Shown here: piece after piece, positions 13,075 to 22,038 of the stretch
Position numbering within the stretch: the stretch's first letter is position 1
Layout of the letters: every line of letters starts with the position of its first letter
Assembly: GCA_937924855.1 (NCBI GenBank)
Contig: CALEYQ010000065.1
Coordinates: 1-23,439 of the forward strand
DNA length: 23,439 nucleotides
Reading direction: 5' to 3'
From: an uncultured Bacteroidota bacterium
GTDB taxonomy: Bacteria; Bacteroidota; Bacteroidia; JADZBD01
Notes under the pieces: model-generated
The model's database searches: none
Told to the model about the DNA's origin: nothing
What the model saw: the letters and a program-made list of their open reading frames with translations, nothing else
Made by a program: the position numbers and the translations under genes

Positions 13075-14064
13075 TTAGTGAATCATCAGTTTTTGGGTTC
13101 CTTTTCCTTCAAGGGTGTTAACATTGAGGAAGTAAGATCCTTTGGCAAAACCGGAAAGGTCGATGTTCATGGTGTTGCCATTGATGGCTGAGGTGAAAAC
13201 AGTTTCTCCGATAACATTTACGATGTTAACGGTTCCGTTTGTGATTCCTTTGGGAAGGTTAACAGTAACCTGATTTACGGCAGGGTTTGGGAACATTCCG
13301 AAAGAAATATTTCCATTCTCGTTAACGCTTGCAGCACTGAAGTTACAAACGGGGAAAATACCCTGGGCAATATCCAACTGCCAGGTGTTGGTTGTTCCAT
13401 CGTTATAAGTGTGCCAGCTGTTGTCACTCCACTGCTCAAAAGAATGGGTAACTGCAAGTGAGAATTCAGGATGGGTAGTTGTAACTACACCAATAGTATC
13501 TCCGGAAGCATAGGTTACGGTAAAGCCGGCCCAGAATTTTCCGTTAGCAGGAATGGCAATAGGGCTGGAAAATACGGCTATCGTATTGTAAGCTGCTTCA
13601 ATGGGAGATCCAATCTGCATCAGGGCAATAGCATTGGTATCCATGGCAGAAAAAGGAACGTTAACAGAACCGAGTGTAGCTCCGGGAACACCATTGTTGT
13701 CGGCATAAATTTTTACGGCAATGGTTGAAGCAGGGTTTCCTTCTTTAGCACCCACCCAAAGCAGAACACTGGGAATGGTTCCGGGGCCTGTAACTCCCAT
13801 CTGATTGTCGAAAAGCTGGGCTTTGGAAAGGTCTGAATACCCGTTATGTCCACAAACAAATCCGCCATTGGAAGAGCTGTAAAGCGCAGGAGTTCCGCCA
13901 ACAAAGTGGTTGGCAAGTGTGTCAAGTCCGGCTGCAGTTGTTGAATTACCCTGGCCGATTCCCTGGGTGGAAACAGGCATAACCGACACATTGCCAGCTT
14001 TTTGCTGTCCGAAAGACAAAGCTGCAATGGCCATCATTCCTAAAAATAAGTAGTGTTTTTTCAT
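13075..14064 (-). CDS. T9SS-sorted secreted protein 3
   Basis: A 329-aa exported protein with a signal peptide (KKHYLFLGMMAIAALSFGQ) and a C-terminal T9SS sorting domain (FGMFPNPAVNQVTVNLP, VNIVNVIGETVF, IDLSGFAKGSYFLNV, GTQKLMIH). The middle is rich in G, S, T, A and N with short beta-like segments (VLLWVGAKEGNPASTIAVKI, IPANGKFWAGFTVTYASGD), suggesting a beta-sandwich of the kind often found in exported Bacteroidota proteins; no catalytic motif recognised. It has its own -7 box (14105-14112) and terminator. Confidence 0.85.
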   Translation of the reverse strand: MKKHYLFLGMMAIAALSFGQQKAGNVSVMPVSTQGIGQGNSTTAAGLDTLANHFVGGTPALYSSSNGGFVCGHNGYSDLSKAQLFDNQMGVTGPGTIPSVLLWVGAKEGNPASTIAVKIYADNNGVPGATLGSVNVPFSAMDTNAIALMQIGSPIEAAYNTIAVFSSPIAIPANGKFWAGFTVTYASGDTIGVVTTTHPEFSLAVTHSFEQWSDNSWHTYNDGTTNTWQLDIAQGIFPVCNFSAASVNENGNISFGMFPNPAVNQVTVNLPKGITNGTVNIVNVIGETVFTSAINGNTMNIDLSGFAKGSYFLNVNTLEGKGTQKLMIH

Positions 14065-14104
14065 GTTGTTTTATTTTGGTTATTAATTTAAGAGGTAAGA
14101 ACCG

Positions 14105-14112
14105 CAAAGATA
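14105..14112 (-). promoter_or_regulatory. -7 box of T9SS protein 3 gene
   Basis: TATCTTTG on the minus strand, 40 nt before the ATG at 14064. A TTG at 14136-14138 lies 23 nt upstream, inside the 3' end of gcvP, at the long end of accepted spacing. Confidence 0.5.
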
Positions 14113-14126
14113 ATAAATCCTAAGCA

Positions 14127-17012
14127 TTATTCCACCAACTCGCTTTCATAAGCCTCAATCGGCGGACAAGTGCAAATTAAGTTTCTGTCGCCCAGTGCAT
14201 TATCAACCCGACCCACAGAAGGCCAGAATTTGGCGTCCTTAATCCAGGACAGGGGAAACGCTGCTTTTTCGCGGGAATAAGGCCGGTTCCAATCATCACC
14301 CAATAAAGCTTTTGCTGTATGGGGCGCATTTTTCAAAACATTATTTTTAGGATCCGCCTTTCCTTCTTCTATTTCCCTGATCTCGTTCCGTATGCTGATC
14401 ATGGCTTCGCAAAAACGATCGAGTTCTTCCTTGCTTTCGCTCTCTGTAGGCTCAACCATCAGGGTGTCGGCCACCGGAAACGCGACAGTGGGTGCATGAA
14501 ACCCGTAATCCATCAGGCGTTTGGCTATGTCGGTTACTTCAACTCCCGCCGTTCTCTTGAAAGGTTTGCAATCCAAAATCATCTCATGGGCTACCCGCCC
14601 GTTTTTTCCCACATATAAAATGGGAAAATGATCTTTCAGAATTTCCTTCATGTAATTGGCATTCAGAATGGCCATTTTGGTGGAATTGGTTAGTCCGCTT
14701 CCTCCAAGCATTTTTACATAGCCGTAAGAGATTAATAATATGAGGGAACTGCCAAAAGGAGCCGCTGAAACCGCCCCCGTATTTTCATTTTTCTTTTCGG
14801 GTGCAAAAGGGTGGGAGGGAAGAAAAGGAACCAGCTTTTCGGTAACTCCTATCGGACCCATACCCGGTCCGCCCCCGCCGTGAGGAATGGCAAATGTTTT
14901 ATGCAGGTTTAAATGGCAAACATCAGCACCGATATTACCCGGACTTGTGAGGCCTACCTGGGCATTCATATTGGCTCCGTCCATATAAACCAGTCCTCCG
15001 TTATCGTGAACTATTTTGGTTATATCCCGGATGCCGGTTTCGAAAACCCCATGGGTGGAAGGGTAGGTAACCATTAAGCAGGCCAGATCATTTTTGTATT
15101 GCGCCGCTTTGGTTCGCAAATCTTCAATATCAATATTTCCCTGGGCATCGCATTTTACAACCACAATTTTCATTTCACACAGCGCGGCACTGGCCGGATT
15201 GGTACCGTGAGCCGATGATGGAATAAGAGCTACATTCCGGTGCCCCTCTCCGCGTGATTGATGGTAAGATTTAATTACAAGCAATCCAGCATATTCGCCC
15301 TGAGCTCCTGAATTGGGCTGGAAACTGATGCCAGCAAAACCGGTAATGGAGCAAAGATCTTTTCCCAATTCCTCAATTATTTTCAGATAACCTTTGGCCT
15401 GGTTGGCAGGCACAAAAGGATGAATGTTTGCAAAGCCGGGCCAGGTAATGGGAATGAGTTCCGCGGCCGCATTCAGTTTCATGGTGCATGAACCCAGTGG
15501 AATCATGGAATGCGTGAGCGAAAGATCACGGTTCTCAAGCTTTTTAATGTAGCGCATCAATTCGGTTTCTGAATGATGGCTCTTGAAAACCGGATGGGTC
15601 AGATAATCTGATTTCCTGTCCAACCCCGAAGCGTCAATTTTCCCTTTCACATCGCTCAGTGTTTTTTCTTCAAAATCGGGACAGGACTTGCCTGTATACT
15701 CCCGGAAAACATTGAGCAGGTTGTTCATGTCACCGGCAGTAACACTTTGATCCAGCGACAAACAAACATATCCGGAAGTTTCGTAACGGAAATTTATCTC
15801 GTGTTTAAGAGCAAGAGATTCCAGTTTTTTGGGATCCGATATTTTCAGACAAAGAGTATCAAAATAATGCTGATGCTTTACCTCAATACCCAGGCTTTTT
15901 AATTTGCTTTCCAGGTCGGCGGCGAGTTTATGAACCCGGAGGGCAATGGACTTTATCCCTTGTTGTCCGTGATACACGCCGTACATTCCGGCCATTATGG
16001 CGAGCAAGGCCTGCGCTGTGCAAATGTTGGAGGTGGCCTTTTCCCGGCGAATATGTTGTTCCCTTGTTTGCAGGGCCATACGAAGGGCATTTCCTCCGGC
16101 ACTGTCTTTGCTTACCCCGATGATACGGCCGGGGAATAATCGTTTGAAGTCTTCTTTGGCGGCAAAAAAGGCAGCGTGCGGACCACCATAACCCATAGGC
16201 ACACCAAAGCGCTGGGAATTTCCGAAAGCCACATCCGCTCCCCATTCTCCCGGAGGCAGCAACAAAGCCAGGCTGAGTAAATCGCAACCTGCGGCAACAA
16301 AAATCCCGTTTTCCGAAGCTTTTTTACACAGATTCCTGAAGTCGGCTGCATTTCCCTCGCTGTCGGGGTATTGCACTACAATGGCAAAGACCGATGCGTC
16401 GGGCGTAGAAGAAAATACATCCACTTCCTTTACGGTAATTCCTGCGGGAGCACATCTGGTTTTTATTACGGCAAGGGTCTGAGGATAAATTTTATCGGAC
16501 ACCCACAATACATTGGCTCCTGATTTTTCTTTCTCCGGACTCCGGCTGTGAAACAACATGGAAACCGCTTCGGCACCTGCAGTGGCTTCATCAAGCAATG
16601 AGGCATTTACAACCGGAAGTCCGGTCAGGTCTGAAACGAGAGTCTGGTAGTTTAACAAAGCTTCCAGCCGGCCCTGGGAAATTTCCGCCTGATAAGGAGT
16701 GTAGGCAGTATACCAACCCGGATTTTCCAGAATGTTTCTCTGAATTACGGCCGGTGTTATCGTACCGTGATACCCAAGTCCAATATAAGATTTATAAAGT
16801 TTGTTTTCTGCCTCCAGTTTTCTCAGGTGAGCGTGGTATTCAAACTCGCTCAAACCCTCACCTACCGGCAAAGGATTTTTCAGCCGGATATCTCCGGGAA
16901 TGGTTTGATTGATCAGCTCGTCGGTAGAATCAACTCCGAGTTTGGCGAGCATATTCCGGGTTTCTTCCCCGGAAGGTCCAATGTGACGGTTTTCGAAAAT
17001 GTCGGTGCGCAT
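14127..17012 (-). CDS. gcvP: Glycine dehydrogenase (decarboxylating), single chain
   Basis: A 961-aa P-protein of the glycine cleavage system; it decarboxylates glycine with pyridoxal phosphate and passes the aminomethyl group to the lipoyl arm of the H-protein. The PLP lysine is Lys705 in HLNLHKTFAIPHGGGGPG. Further signatures are IGLGYHGTITPAVIQRNILE near the N-terminus, MIPLGSCTMKLNA, SAHGTNPASAA and MVTYPSTHGVFE. The length matches the fused P1-P2 form found in many bacteria and mitochondria rather than the split gcvPA/gcvPB form. The genes for the T- and H-proteins are not nearby. The leader is short, with no room for a glycine riboswitch. Confidence 0.96.
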   Translation of the reverse strand: MRTDIFENRHIGPSGEETRNMLAKLGVDSTDELINQTIPGDIRLKNPLPVGEGLSEFEYHAHLRKLEAENKLYKSYIGLGYHGTITPAVIQRNILENPGWYTAYTPYQAEISQGRLEALLNYQTLVSDLTGLPVVNASLLDEATAGAEAVSMLFHSRSPEKEKSGANVLWVSDKIYPQTLAVIKTRCAPAGITVKEVDVFSSTPDASVFAIVVQYPDSEGNAADFRNLCKKASENGIFVAAGCDLLSLALLLPPGEWGADVAFGNSQRFGVPMGYGGPHAAFFAAKEDFKRLFPGRIIGVSKDSAGGNALRMALQTREQHIRREKATSNICTAQALLAIMAGMYGVYHGQQGIKSIALRVHKLAADLESKLKSLGIEVKHQHYFDTLCLKISDPKKLESLALKHEINFRYETSGYVCLSLDQSVTAGDMNNLLNVFREYTGKSCPDFEEKTLSDVKGKIDASGLDRKSDYLTHPVFKSHHSETELMRYIKKLENRDLSLTHSMIPLGSCTMKLNAAAELIPITWPGFANIHPFVPANQAKGYLKIIEELGKDLCSITGFAGISFQPNSGAQGEYAGLLVIKSYHQSRGEGHRNVALIPSSAHGTNPASAALCEMKIVVVKCDAQGNIDIEDLRTKAAQYKNDLACLMVTYPSTHGVFETGIRDITKIVHDNGGLVYMDGANMNAQVGLTSPGNIGADVCHLNLHKTFAIPHGGGGPGMGPIGVTEKLVPFLPSHPFAPEKKNENTGAVSAAPFGSSLILLISYGYVKMLGGSGLTNSTKMAILNANYMKEILKDHFPILYVGKNGRVAHEMILDCKPFKRTAGVEVTDIAKRLMDYGFHAPTVAFPVADTLMVEPTESESKEELDRFCEAMISIRNEIREIEEGKADPKNNVLKNAPHTAKALLGDDWNRPYSREKAAFPLSWIKDAKFWPSVGRVDNALGDRNLICTCPPIEAYESELVE

Positions 17013-17031
17013 GCCGGTTTTTTATGGGTCT

Positions 17032-17039
17032 CAAAGATA
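17032..17039 (-). promoter_or_regulatory. -7 box of gcvP
   Basis: TATCTTTG on the minus strand, an exact TAnnTTTG match, 19 nt before the gcvP ATG at 17012. No -33 TTG at the standard distance. Confidence 0.5.
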
Positions 17040-17080
17040 GAAACTAATCTACATTTTCTAAGGGGTTGGGCTTAAATACC

Positions 17081-17088
17081 TACCTTTA
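17081..17088 (+). promoter_or_regulatory. Possible -7 box 6 nt before the gene at 17095
   Basis: TACCTTTA, seven of eight positions fixed or free in TAnnTTTG are met (final A instead of G). Only 6 nt separate it from the ATG, so the mRNA would be nearly leaderless. No -33 element; weak call. Confidence 0.3.
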
Positions 17089-17094
17089 CATTTC

Positions 17095-17769
17095 ATGATT
17101 CGCACCGCTATTTCAGCCCTCTTGTTCCTGCTCTTTTGTTTTGGAACAGGAAATTCCCAAACCAAAGATTCCCTGCGCAGCGATACCGTTTTTTTAATGA
17201 ACGGGGAAATCCTGATTACCCCGGTAATTGACACGCTTCCCGAGTATATTTACTGTTTTCACCCCTTTCCAACCAAAAAACAACCCCAGCGAAAGCTATT
17301 GCTCGACCGGGAAAGGGTTTTCAGCATTCAGTTTTCTACAGGAAACCAAAGAGTGTTTTATACCCAGGATACTATGATAGGGTATTTCTTTACGGTTCCC
17401 GAAATGAAGAACTTTATTTATGGTGAACAGGATGCATCTACCCTCTATAAAGCCCGCCTCGATTTCTTTTCCGGCCTGGCCGTAGGCCTTGTTTCCGGAG
17501 CTATGATTCCCTATAAAGGCTATAGTTCCGTGTTTGCCTTTTTGCCCCCCCTGGCCAATGTGGGCATTACCCTTATCCCCAAGGTAAAAGTGCCGCGAGC
17601 CAGATACGATGTCAGAGGTGCTCCTCATTATGATATGTATCTTATGGGCTTTGAAAGGATTGCACGGAAAAAGAAGGTAATAAGTGCCATCAAAGGCGGA
17701 GGCCTTGGTCTGGTAGCCGGATTTGCCACCTATTATCTGGTTTTGAATAAAATCGATCCACCGCAGTGA
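17095..17769 (+). CDS. Exported protein of unknown function
   Basis: A 224-aa protein I do not recognise as a named family. It has a signal peptide (IRTAISALLFLLFCFGTGNSQ, cleavage near Gln22). An N-terminal domain opens with RSDTVFLMNGEILITPVIDT, a pattern (D-x-V-x-L-x-N-G) I associate with uncharacterised exported Bacteroidota proteins. Then comes VPEMKNFIYGEQDASTLYKA, and two or three hydrophobic stretches rich in G (FFSGLAVGLVSGAMI, SVFAFLPPLANVGITLI, GGGLGLVAGFATYYLVL) that may be membrane hairpins. Its TGA overlaps the GTG start of the UbiA-like gene (GTGA), which points to a functional link. The start is fixed by the signal peptide. Confidence 0.75.
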   Translation: MIRTAISALLFLLFCFGTGNSQTKDSLRSDTVFLMNGEILITPVIDTLPEYIYCFHPFPTKKQPQRKLLLDRERVFSIQFSTGNQRVFYTQDTMIGYFFTVPEMKNFIYGEQDASTLYKARLDFFSGLAVGLVSGAMIPYKGYSSVFAFLPPLANVGITLIPKVKVPRARYDVRGAPHYDMYLMGFERIARKKKVISAIKGGGLGLVAGFATYYLVLNKIDPPQ

Positions 17770-18599
17770 AGCCCTTATTCAGATACCTGATTTTTGGCAA
17801 TTTCTTTATTGCGTTATGTGCTGTTTTTTATACCCGGGGTATGAGCCTTGCCATGGGAGAAATTCCCAATCCCTGGGTTCAGGTGTTTGTCTTTATGGCT
17901 ACCCTCTTTGTATATAACCTCCAACGCATATATCTTGTTAAAAAACCGGAAGGTTTGAAAGCCTATCAGGACCGACACCGATGGATTTTTGAAAACCGGA
18001 GAATATTGTCGGGCATTACAATTTTATCGGGGGTAGGAGCCCTCATCAGTGCTTTTATGTTGAGCATCTATGCCTGGCTGGTTATTCCTTTAGTGGGAAC
18101 CGTTTCCCTGCTCTATTTTTTTCCCTATGGAGGCCTCCGGAAATTACCCCTGTTAAAACCTTTTCTCATTGCACTTACCTGGGCCGGATCCTGTGTTTTA
18201 CTTCCTGCCTTCGATCATTACCCTCTTCAGGATCCGGGTCGAAGCCTGATGCTGTTTTTCTCGGGATTTTTCTTTGTTTTTGCCCTGGCCGTTATTTTTG
18301 ACATCAGAGATATCCGCTGGGATATTCAAAAGAACATTAAAACCTTTCCCATCGTATTCGGCATTAGAGGAACGCGCTGGATTGCGGTATTTTTTCTGGC
18401 ACTGTCTGCTCTTGTTGAAGTATTGATTCCGGTATCGGGAATGATTCTTTTTTCTATTCCTGTTTTCCTGCTTGCATCGGCTCTCGTACTTCTTGCCCAT
18501 CCCCGAAGCGGGGAAAATTATTTCCTTTACGCGGTGGACGGACTCTTGCTGTTAAAGGGGTTGGCCGGTATTGTGGTTTTTCAGAATTCTATTCTGTAA
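17766..18599 (+). CDS. UbiA-like prenyltransferase-family membrane protein
   Basis: A 277-aa polytopic membrane protein with about seven to eight hydrophobic segments. FDIRDIRWDIQKN gives an intact DxxDxxxD motif at Asp179/182/186, the second Asp-rich motif of UbiA-type prenyltransferases, and YFFPYGGLRKLPLLKPFLIA fits the loop after the middle helices. The first Asp-rich motif, normally NDxxD, reads YNLQR at 50-54, so its acidic residues are missing. Substrate is therefore uncertain: a quinone, carotenoid or haem-type acceptor is possible, or the protein may no longer be a classical prenyltransferase. Start codon is GTG overlapping the previous stop by 4 nt. The 3' end overlaps a convergent gene by 19 bp. 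Confidence 0.72.
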   Translation: MKPLFRYLIFGNFFIALCAVFYTRGMSLAMGEIPNPWVQVFVFMATLFVYNLQRIYLVKKPEGLKAYQDRHRWIFENRRILSGITILSGVGALISAFMLSIYAWLVIPLVGTVSLLYFFPYGGLRKLPLLKPFLIALTWAGSCVLLPAFDHYPLQDPGRSLMLFFSGFFFVFALAVIFDIRDIRWDIQKNIKTFPIVFGIRGTRWIAVFFLALSALVEVLIPVSGMILFSIPVFLLASALVLLAHPRSGENYFLYAVDGLLLLKGLAGIVVFQNSIL

Positions 18600-20950
18600 C
18601 CTCCGTAAGGAAATACTCCCAACTGGTGCTCAACACGTACCTGACCCGTGCGCGGGTCAAACACCTGTCGTAATATATTTTTCCGGTTGAGGATGTTCTC
18701 CACATTTACAAAAATTATGTGCGTTGCTCCCGGACGGTTTATCTTAAAGCTGGGTTTGATATCGAGCTTGGAATAGTTTCTGAATTTTTCCGACCAGGCT
18801 AAAGAATCTATATATACCGTATAGCCTTTTGCCCGGGAACTGTCGAGGTGAATGGGGGTATACCTGTTCCCGGCCGCGATGTTGAATTTTATGTCGAGCG
18901 AGATAATTTTATTTTTTTGTTTTCCGACAGCCCGCTCGTAGCCCCCCAGAATATTATATACATAGCCCCCGCTATAGGCAGTATGTCTCCAGATTCCATC
19001 GCTTCCCTGATATTTTGATTCGTAAAGGGAAAGGGTGGTAAGAAAGTAATACCCTTTACCGAAAAACTTTTCCAGGGTAAACTCAATGCCGTAGTTTTTT
19101 CCCTTTCCGGCATTCTCAAGGCTGTCGACCATGGGAAATCCTTCCAGATCATTTCCTACATTAATAAGTGAAAAGGAGGAGTTGGAATTTTTTTCAAGCG
19201 GTATGTCGAAGAGGTATTGATAAAAAGTTTCGGATTTGAACCGCCAGGAAGATGAAATATTATAATCGAAGCCCAAAACGAAATGATGGGCTTTGCTGAA
19301 GCCGAGATTCAGATTGGTTTGCACTTCTTTTCGACCGCTGTCGGCATAGGATCTCAGAAAATAATAAACAAAAGGCTGGGTCTGGGTGTGAAGCCCGTAA
19401 GCAAAACTCAGATTTTGTTTTTCGGTAAGACGGTAGGTCCATCCCAACCGCGGTTCAATGGAATAGGAATTATTAAGGAGGAAGTGCTGCGCGTGCACTC
19501 CGGTATTGAGGGTTTGCCTTTTGCCGGTTTTCCATTGCCAGTGCATAAAGCCCTGAGCCATGCCGCTGGCATTCTCTTCCCGAAATTCATCTAAATAAAC
19601 CTGATAGTTGCGCGAAAAGTACCGTGAATTGTAATTTACAAAGAAGTGCTCGTAGATAACTCCTCCTTTTATCAGGTGAAAGGCATTGAGCTTTTTACTT
19701 AAGGTATAGGAAGTGAAGGCAGTGTAATCGCGCGACTGGTTATCGTAAATATTAAATTTTCCTCCTCCCGGAATCAGGGAATCAAGTACTATGGAATTCC
19801 GGTTCAGGGTAAACGAAAGCGAGAATTTTCCGGAAGTGGAAGGATTAAAGAAAATAAAATGGGAAACTCCGCCCGCACCCATCCCCGAGCCGAAAATCAA
19901 ATCTTCACCCGCTCCGGTAAAAGCCCAGTTCGCAGAATCGCGCTGGCTGTCGAGAAGTTTGATTCGGGAGTTGCCACCAATGCCCCACAGCGTAACAATG
20001 CCTTCCTTGCGAACCGGTAATGTTATTTTGAAAGCTCCGTCGTTGTATTCCGGAATTCCCGATACCCCGAACCGGATTCCCAACGCATCGAAAACGGCAA
20101 AAGTTGAGTATCTGTAGGAAGCCAGATAACTGCTTCCTTTTTTTCGTGAAATAGGACCCTCTGCTCCAAGTTCAAATCCATTTATTCCCGCCTGAGCCGT
20201 GTATTCTCTTTTTTCATTGTTTCCTACCCGTAATTTAAGATCGAAAACCGCGGCAGTCCGGTTCCCATATTCAGCCGGAAAAGCTCCCGTTAAAAAATCA
20301 CTGGCTCCCAATAAATTATTATTTAAAATACTTATAGGGCCTCCGGTAGCACCCTGGGTTGAAAAGTGATTGGGGTTGGGAATGTTTACCCCTTCGAGTC
20401 TCCACAAAACACCCAGCGGAGAATTCCCTCTCACAATGATATCGTTACGGGCGTCGTTGCCTGAACTTACTCCGGCATAATTGGCCACCATTTTACTGGG
20501 GTCGTTACGGGTGCCTGCATACCTTTCGGTTTCCTCACTCTGAAAATTCCTGGAACTGTTGGTTACCAAATCGTTGTTGGCTTTGGTTTTATCCTTTCCC
20601 GCATAAATATCAACCTCCTCACCCACGATGGCTTTTTCAGTGATCTCAATATTCATAATCAATTCCTTGCCTGAGTTCAGCACAATGTTCCGGATTAACT
20701 TTTCTTCGTATCCAATCATGCTGACCTTTAAGGCATGACGACCTACTTTTACTCCTTCAAACCTGAATTTTCCATCGCCATCGGTATTTACACCCCTGAT
20801 ACTATCGCCTGAAATCAGAAAAACATTCACCCCGGGAATGGGATATTTCGAATCGGCGTCAGAAACAATACCCCTGATGGTAGAAGTAATATCCTGGGCA
20901 AACAAACCTGAGACAACGAACAGAAAAAAAGAAAGAAGATTTATTTTCAC
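18581..20950 (-). CDS. TonB-dependent outer-membrane receptor
   Basis: A 789-aa receptor. Signal peptide KINLLSFFLFVVSGLFAQ; a carboxypeptidase-regulatory-like beta domain at about 24-110 (IRGIVSDADSKYPIPGVNVF, VNTDGDGKFRFEGVKVGRHA, VSMIGYEEKLIRNI); a plug domain from about 145 with ANYAGVSSGNDARNDIIVRG and NSPLGVLWRLEGVNIPNPNH; then a beta-barrel ending in the aromatic YRIEF typical of outer-membrane proteins. No SusD-like partner is adjacent, so it is not a standard glycan SusCD pair; substrate unknown. Starts with GTG whose TG overlaps the mutY TGA (GTGA), so it is probably translated from the mutY message. Confidence 0.9.
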   Translation of the reverse strand: MKINLLSFFLFVVSGLFAQDITSTIRGIVSDADSKYPIPGVNVFLISGDSIRGVNTDGDGKFRFEGVKVGRHALKVSMIGYEEKLIRNIVLNSGKELIMNIEITEKAIVGEEVDIYAGKDKTKANNDLVTNSSRNFQSEETERYAGTRNDPSKMVANYAGVSSGNDARNDIIVRGNSPLGVLWRLEGVNIPNPNHFSTQGATGGPISILNNNLLGASDFLTGAFPAEYGNRTAAVFDLKLRVGNNEKREYTAQAGINGFELGAEGPISRKKGSSYLASYRYSTFAVFDALGIRFGVSGIPEYNDGAFKITLPVRKEGIVTLWGIGGNSRIKLLDSQRDSANWAFTGAGEDLIFGSGMGAGGVSHFIFFNPSTSGKFSLSFTLNRNSIVLDSLIPGGGKFNIYDNQSRDYTAFTSYTLSKKLNAFHLIKGGVIYEHFFVNYNSRYFSRNYQVYLDEFREENASGMAQGFMHWQWKTGKRQTLNTGVHAQHFLLNNSYSIEPRLGWTYRLTEKQNLSFAYGLHTQTQPFVYYFLRSYADSGRKEVQTNLNLGFSKAHHFVLGFDYNISSSWRFKSETFYQYLFDIPLEKNSNSSFSLINVGNDLEGFPMVDSLENAGKGKNYGIEFTLEKFFGKGYYFLTTLSLYESKYQGSDGIWRHTAYSGGYVYNILGGYERAVGKQKNKIISLDIKFNIAAGNRYTPIHLDSSRAKGYTVYIDSLAWSEKFRNYSKLDIKPSFKINRPGATHIIFVNVENILNRKNILRQVFDPRTGQVRVEHQLGVFPYGGYRIEF

Positions 20951-22035
20951 TTGCTTTTTCGGTTTATCAGGGGCAGGAATGAACTGGTAAAAGTAGCCTG
21001 AGCTTTTTCTATTAACCTGGGAACCGGAATTTTATCCAGTCCTGAAATTTTTATGGGAACCAATCCATTCAGTTTTGGATTTCCGGTGATTGCAAAAAAG
21101 AATAATTCGGCGTGTATTTCTTGATGGGACAGTTTATGCGGCGATAATTTTCTTTTGCCCAGGAAGACAGGCATGTTTGCTGAAATTCCCCGGAAAATTT
21201 TTCCAACTTCTTTTTTCGGGTTTGAACCGTTTTTAAGCCGGATTTCCGTAAGCGGGAAGTCGTACAAACCTTCCCAAATATCACCTTTTCCCCGGCGCTT
21301 CATATAAAGCGTTTTTCCGTTGGAAATAACCCAATAGGAAAAATGCCTTTTTTTGATTTTGACCGGAGTTTTTTTAACCGGGAAATTATGGGGCTTTCCT
21401 TTGGCAAAGGCGAAACACCCGGATTGGAGGGGACAATTCCTGCAATCCGGTTTTTGGGGCGTGCAAACCAGAGCCCCCAATTCCATTAAAGCCTGATTGA
21501 AATTCCCAGGCTCTTTTTCGGGAATCCATTTCTCCAGTATTTTTAAAACATTATTTCGTAAGCCGGAGCTTCCAGAGGCTTGTTTCAAACCGCCAAACCT
21601 GGAAATTACCCGGTAAACATTTCCATCCACAACCGGCTCCGGGATCCCAAAACAAATAGATCCGATGGCAGCGGCCGTATAAGGACCAATACCCGGGAGC
21701 GATTGTAGTACTTTAATATCACGGGGAAACTCCCCGCCGAACTTTGTTTGAACTTCCCGGGCACAGCGGTGCAGGTTCCGGGCCCTTGAATAATATCCCA
21801 ATCCCTGCCAAAGCTTTAATACTTCCTTTTCAGAACCCTTAGCCAAAGACTCCAGGTTTGGAAAAGCTTCAAGAAACCTGTAATAATAAGGTAAACCCTG
21901 GGCAGTTCGGGTTTGTTGGAGCAGGATCTCACTAAGCCACACCTTATAAGGTTCGGGATCTTCCCGCCAGGGTAAGGTTCGGGCGTTTTTGCTGAACCAG
22001 TCAATCAGAGCTTTTGCAGGCAGGAAGGAAATCAT
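20947..22035 (-). CDS. mutY: A/G-specific adenine glycosylase
   Basis: A 362-aa base-excision repair enzyme that removes adenine mispaired with 8-oxoguanine. Visible: LSEILLQQTR with catalytic Glu36; helix-hairpin-helix LPGIGPYTA (113-121); VVDGNVYRV with catalytic Asp137; the [4Fe-4S] cluster cysteines Cys191-x6-Cys198-x2-Cys201-x5-Cys207; and a C-terminal Nudix-like 8-oxoG recognition domain (MKRRGKGDIWEGLYDFPL). The ATG at 22033-22035 is used; a TTG two codons upstream overlaps the promoter box. The downstream TonB receptor overlaps its stop, and HU is divergently transcribed. Confidence 0.95.
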   Translation of the reverse strand: MISFLPAKALIDWFSKNARTLPWREDPEPYKVWLSEILLQQTRTAQGLPYYYRFLEAFPNLESLAKGSEKEVLKLWQGLGYYSRARNLHRCAREVQTKFGGEFPRDIKVLQSLPGIGPYTAAAIGSICFGIPEPVVDGNVYRVISRFGGLKQASGSSGLRNNVLKILEKWIPEKEPGNFNQALMELGALVCTPQKPDCRNCPLQSGCFAFAKGKPHNFPVKKTPVKIKKRHFSYWVISNGKTLYMKRRGKGDIWEGLYDFPLTEIRLKNGSNPKKEVGKIFRGISANMPVFLGKRKLSPHKLSHQEIHAELFFFAITGNPKLNGLVPIKISGLDKIPVPRLIEKAQATFTSSFLPLINRKSK

Positions 22036-22038
22036 CCG

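Noticed and set aside
17013..17094. Possible glycine riboswitch upstream of gcvP
   Set aside because: Only 82 nt separate gcvP from the divergent gene and the promoter box leaves a leader of about 15-20 nt, too short for the aptamer.
18581..20950. SusC of a polysaccharide utilisation locus
   Set aside because: No SusD-like gene, glycoside hydrolase or sensor is adjacent; the neighbours are mutY and a UbiA-like gene.
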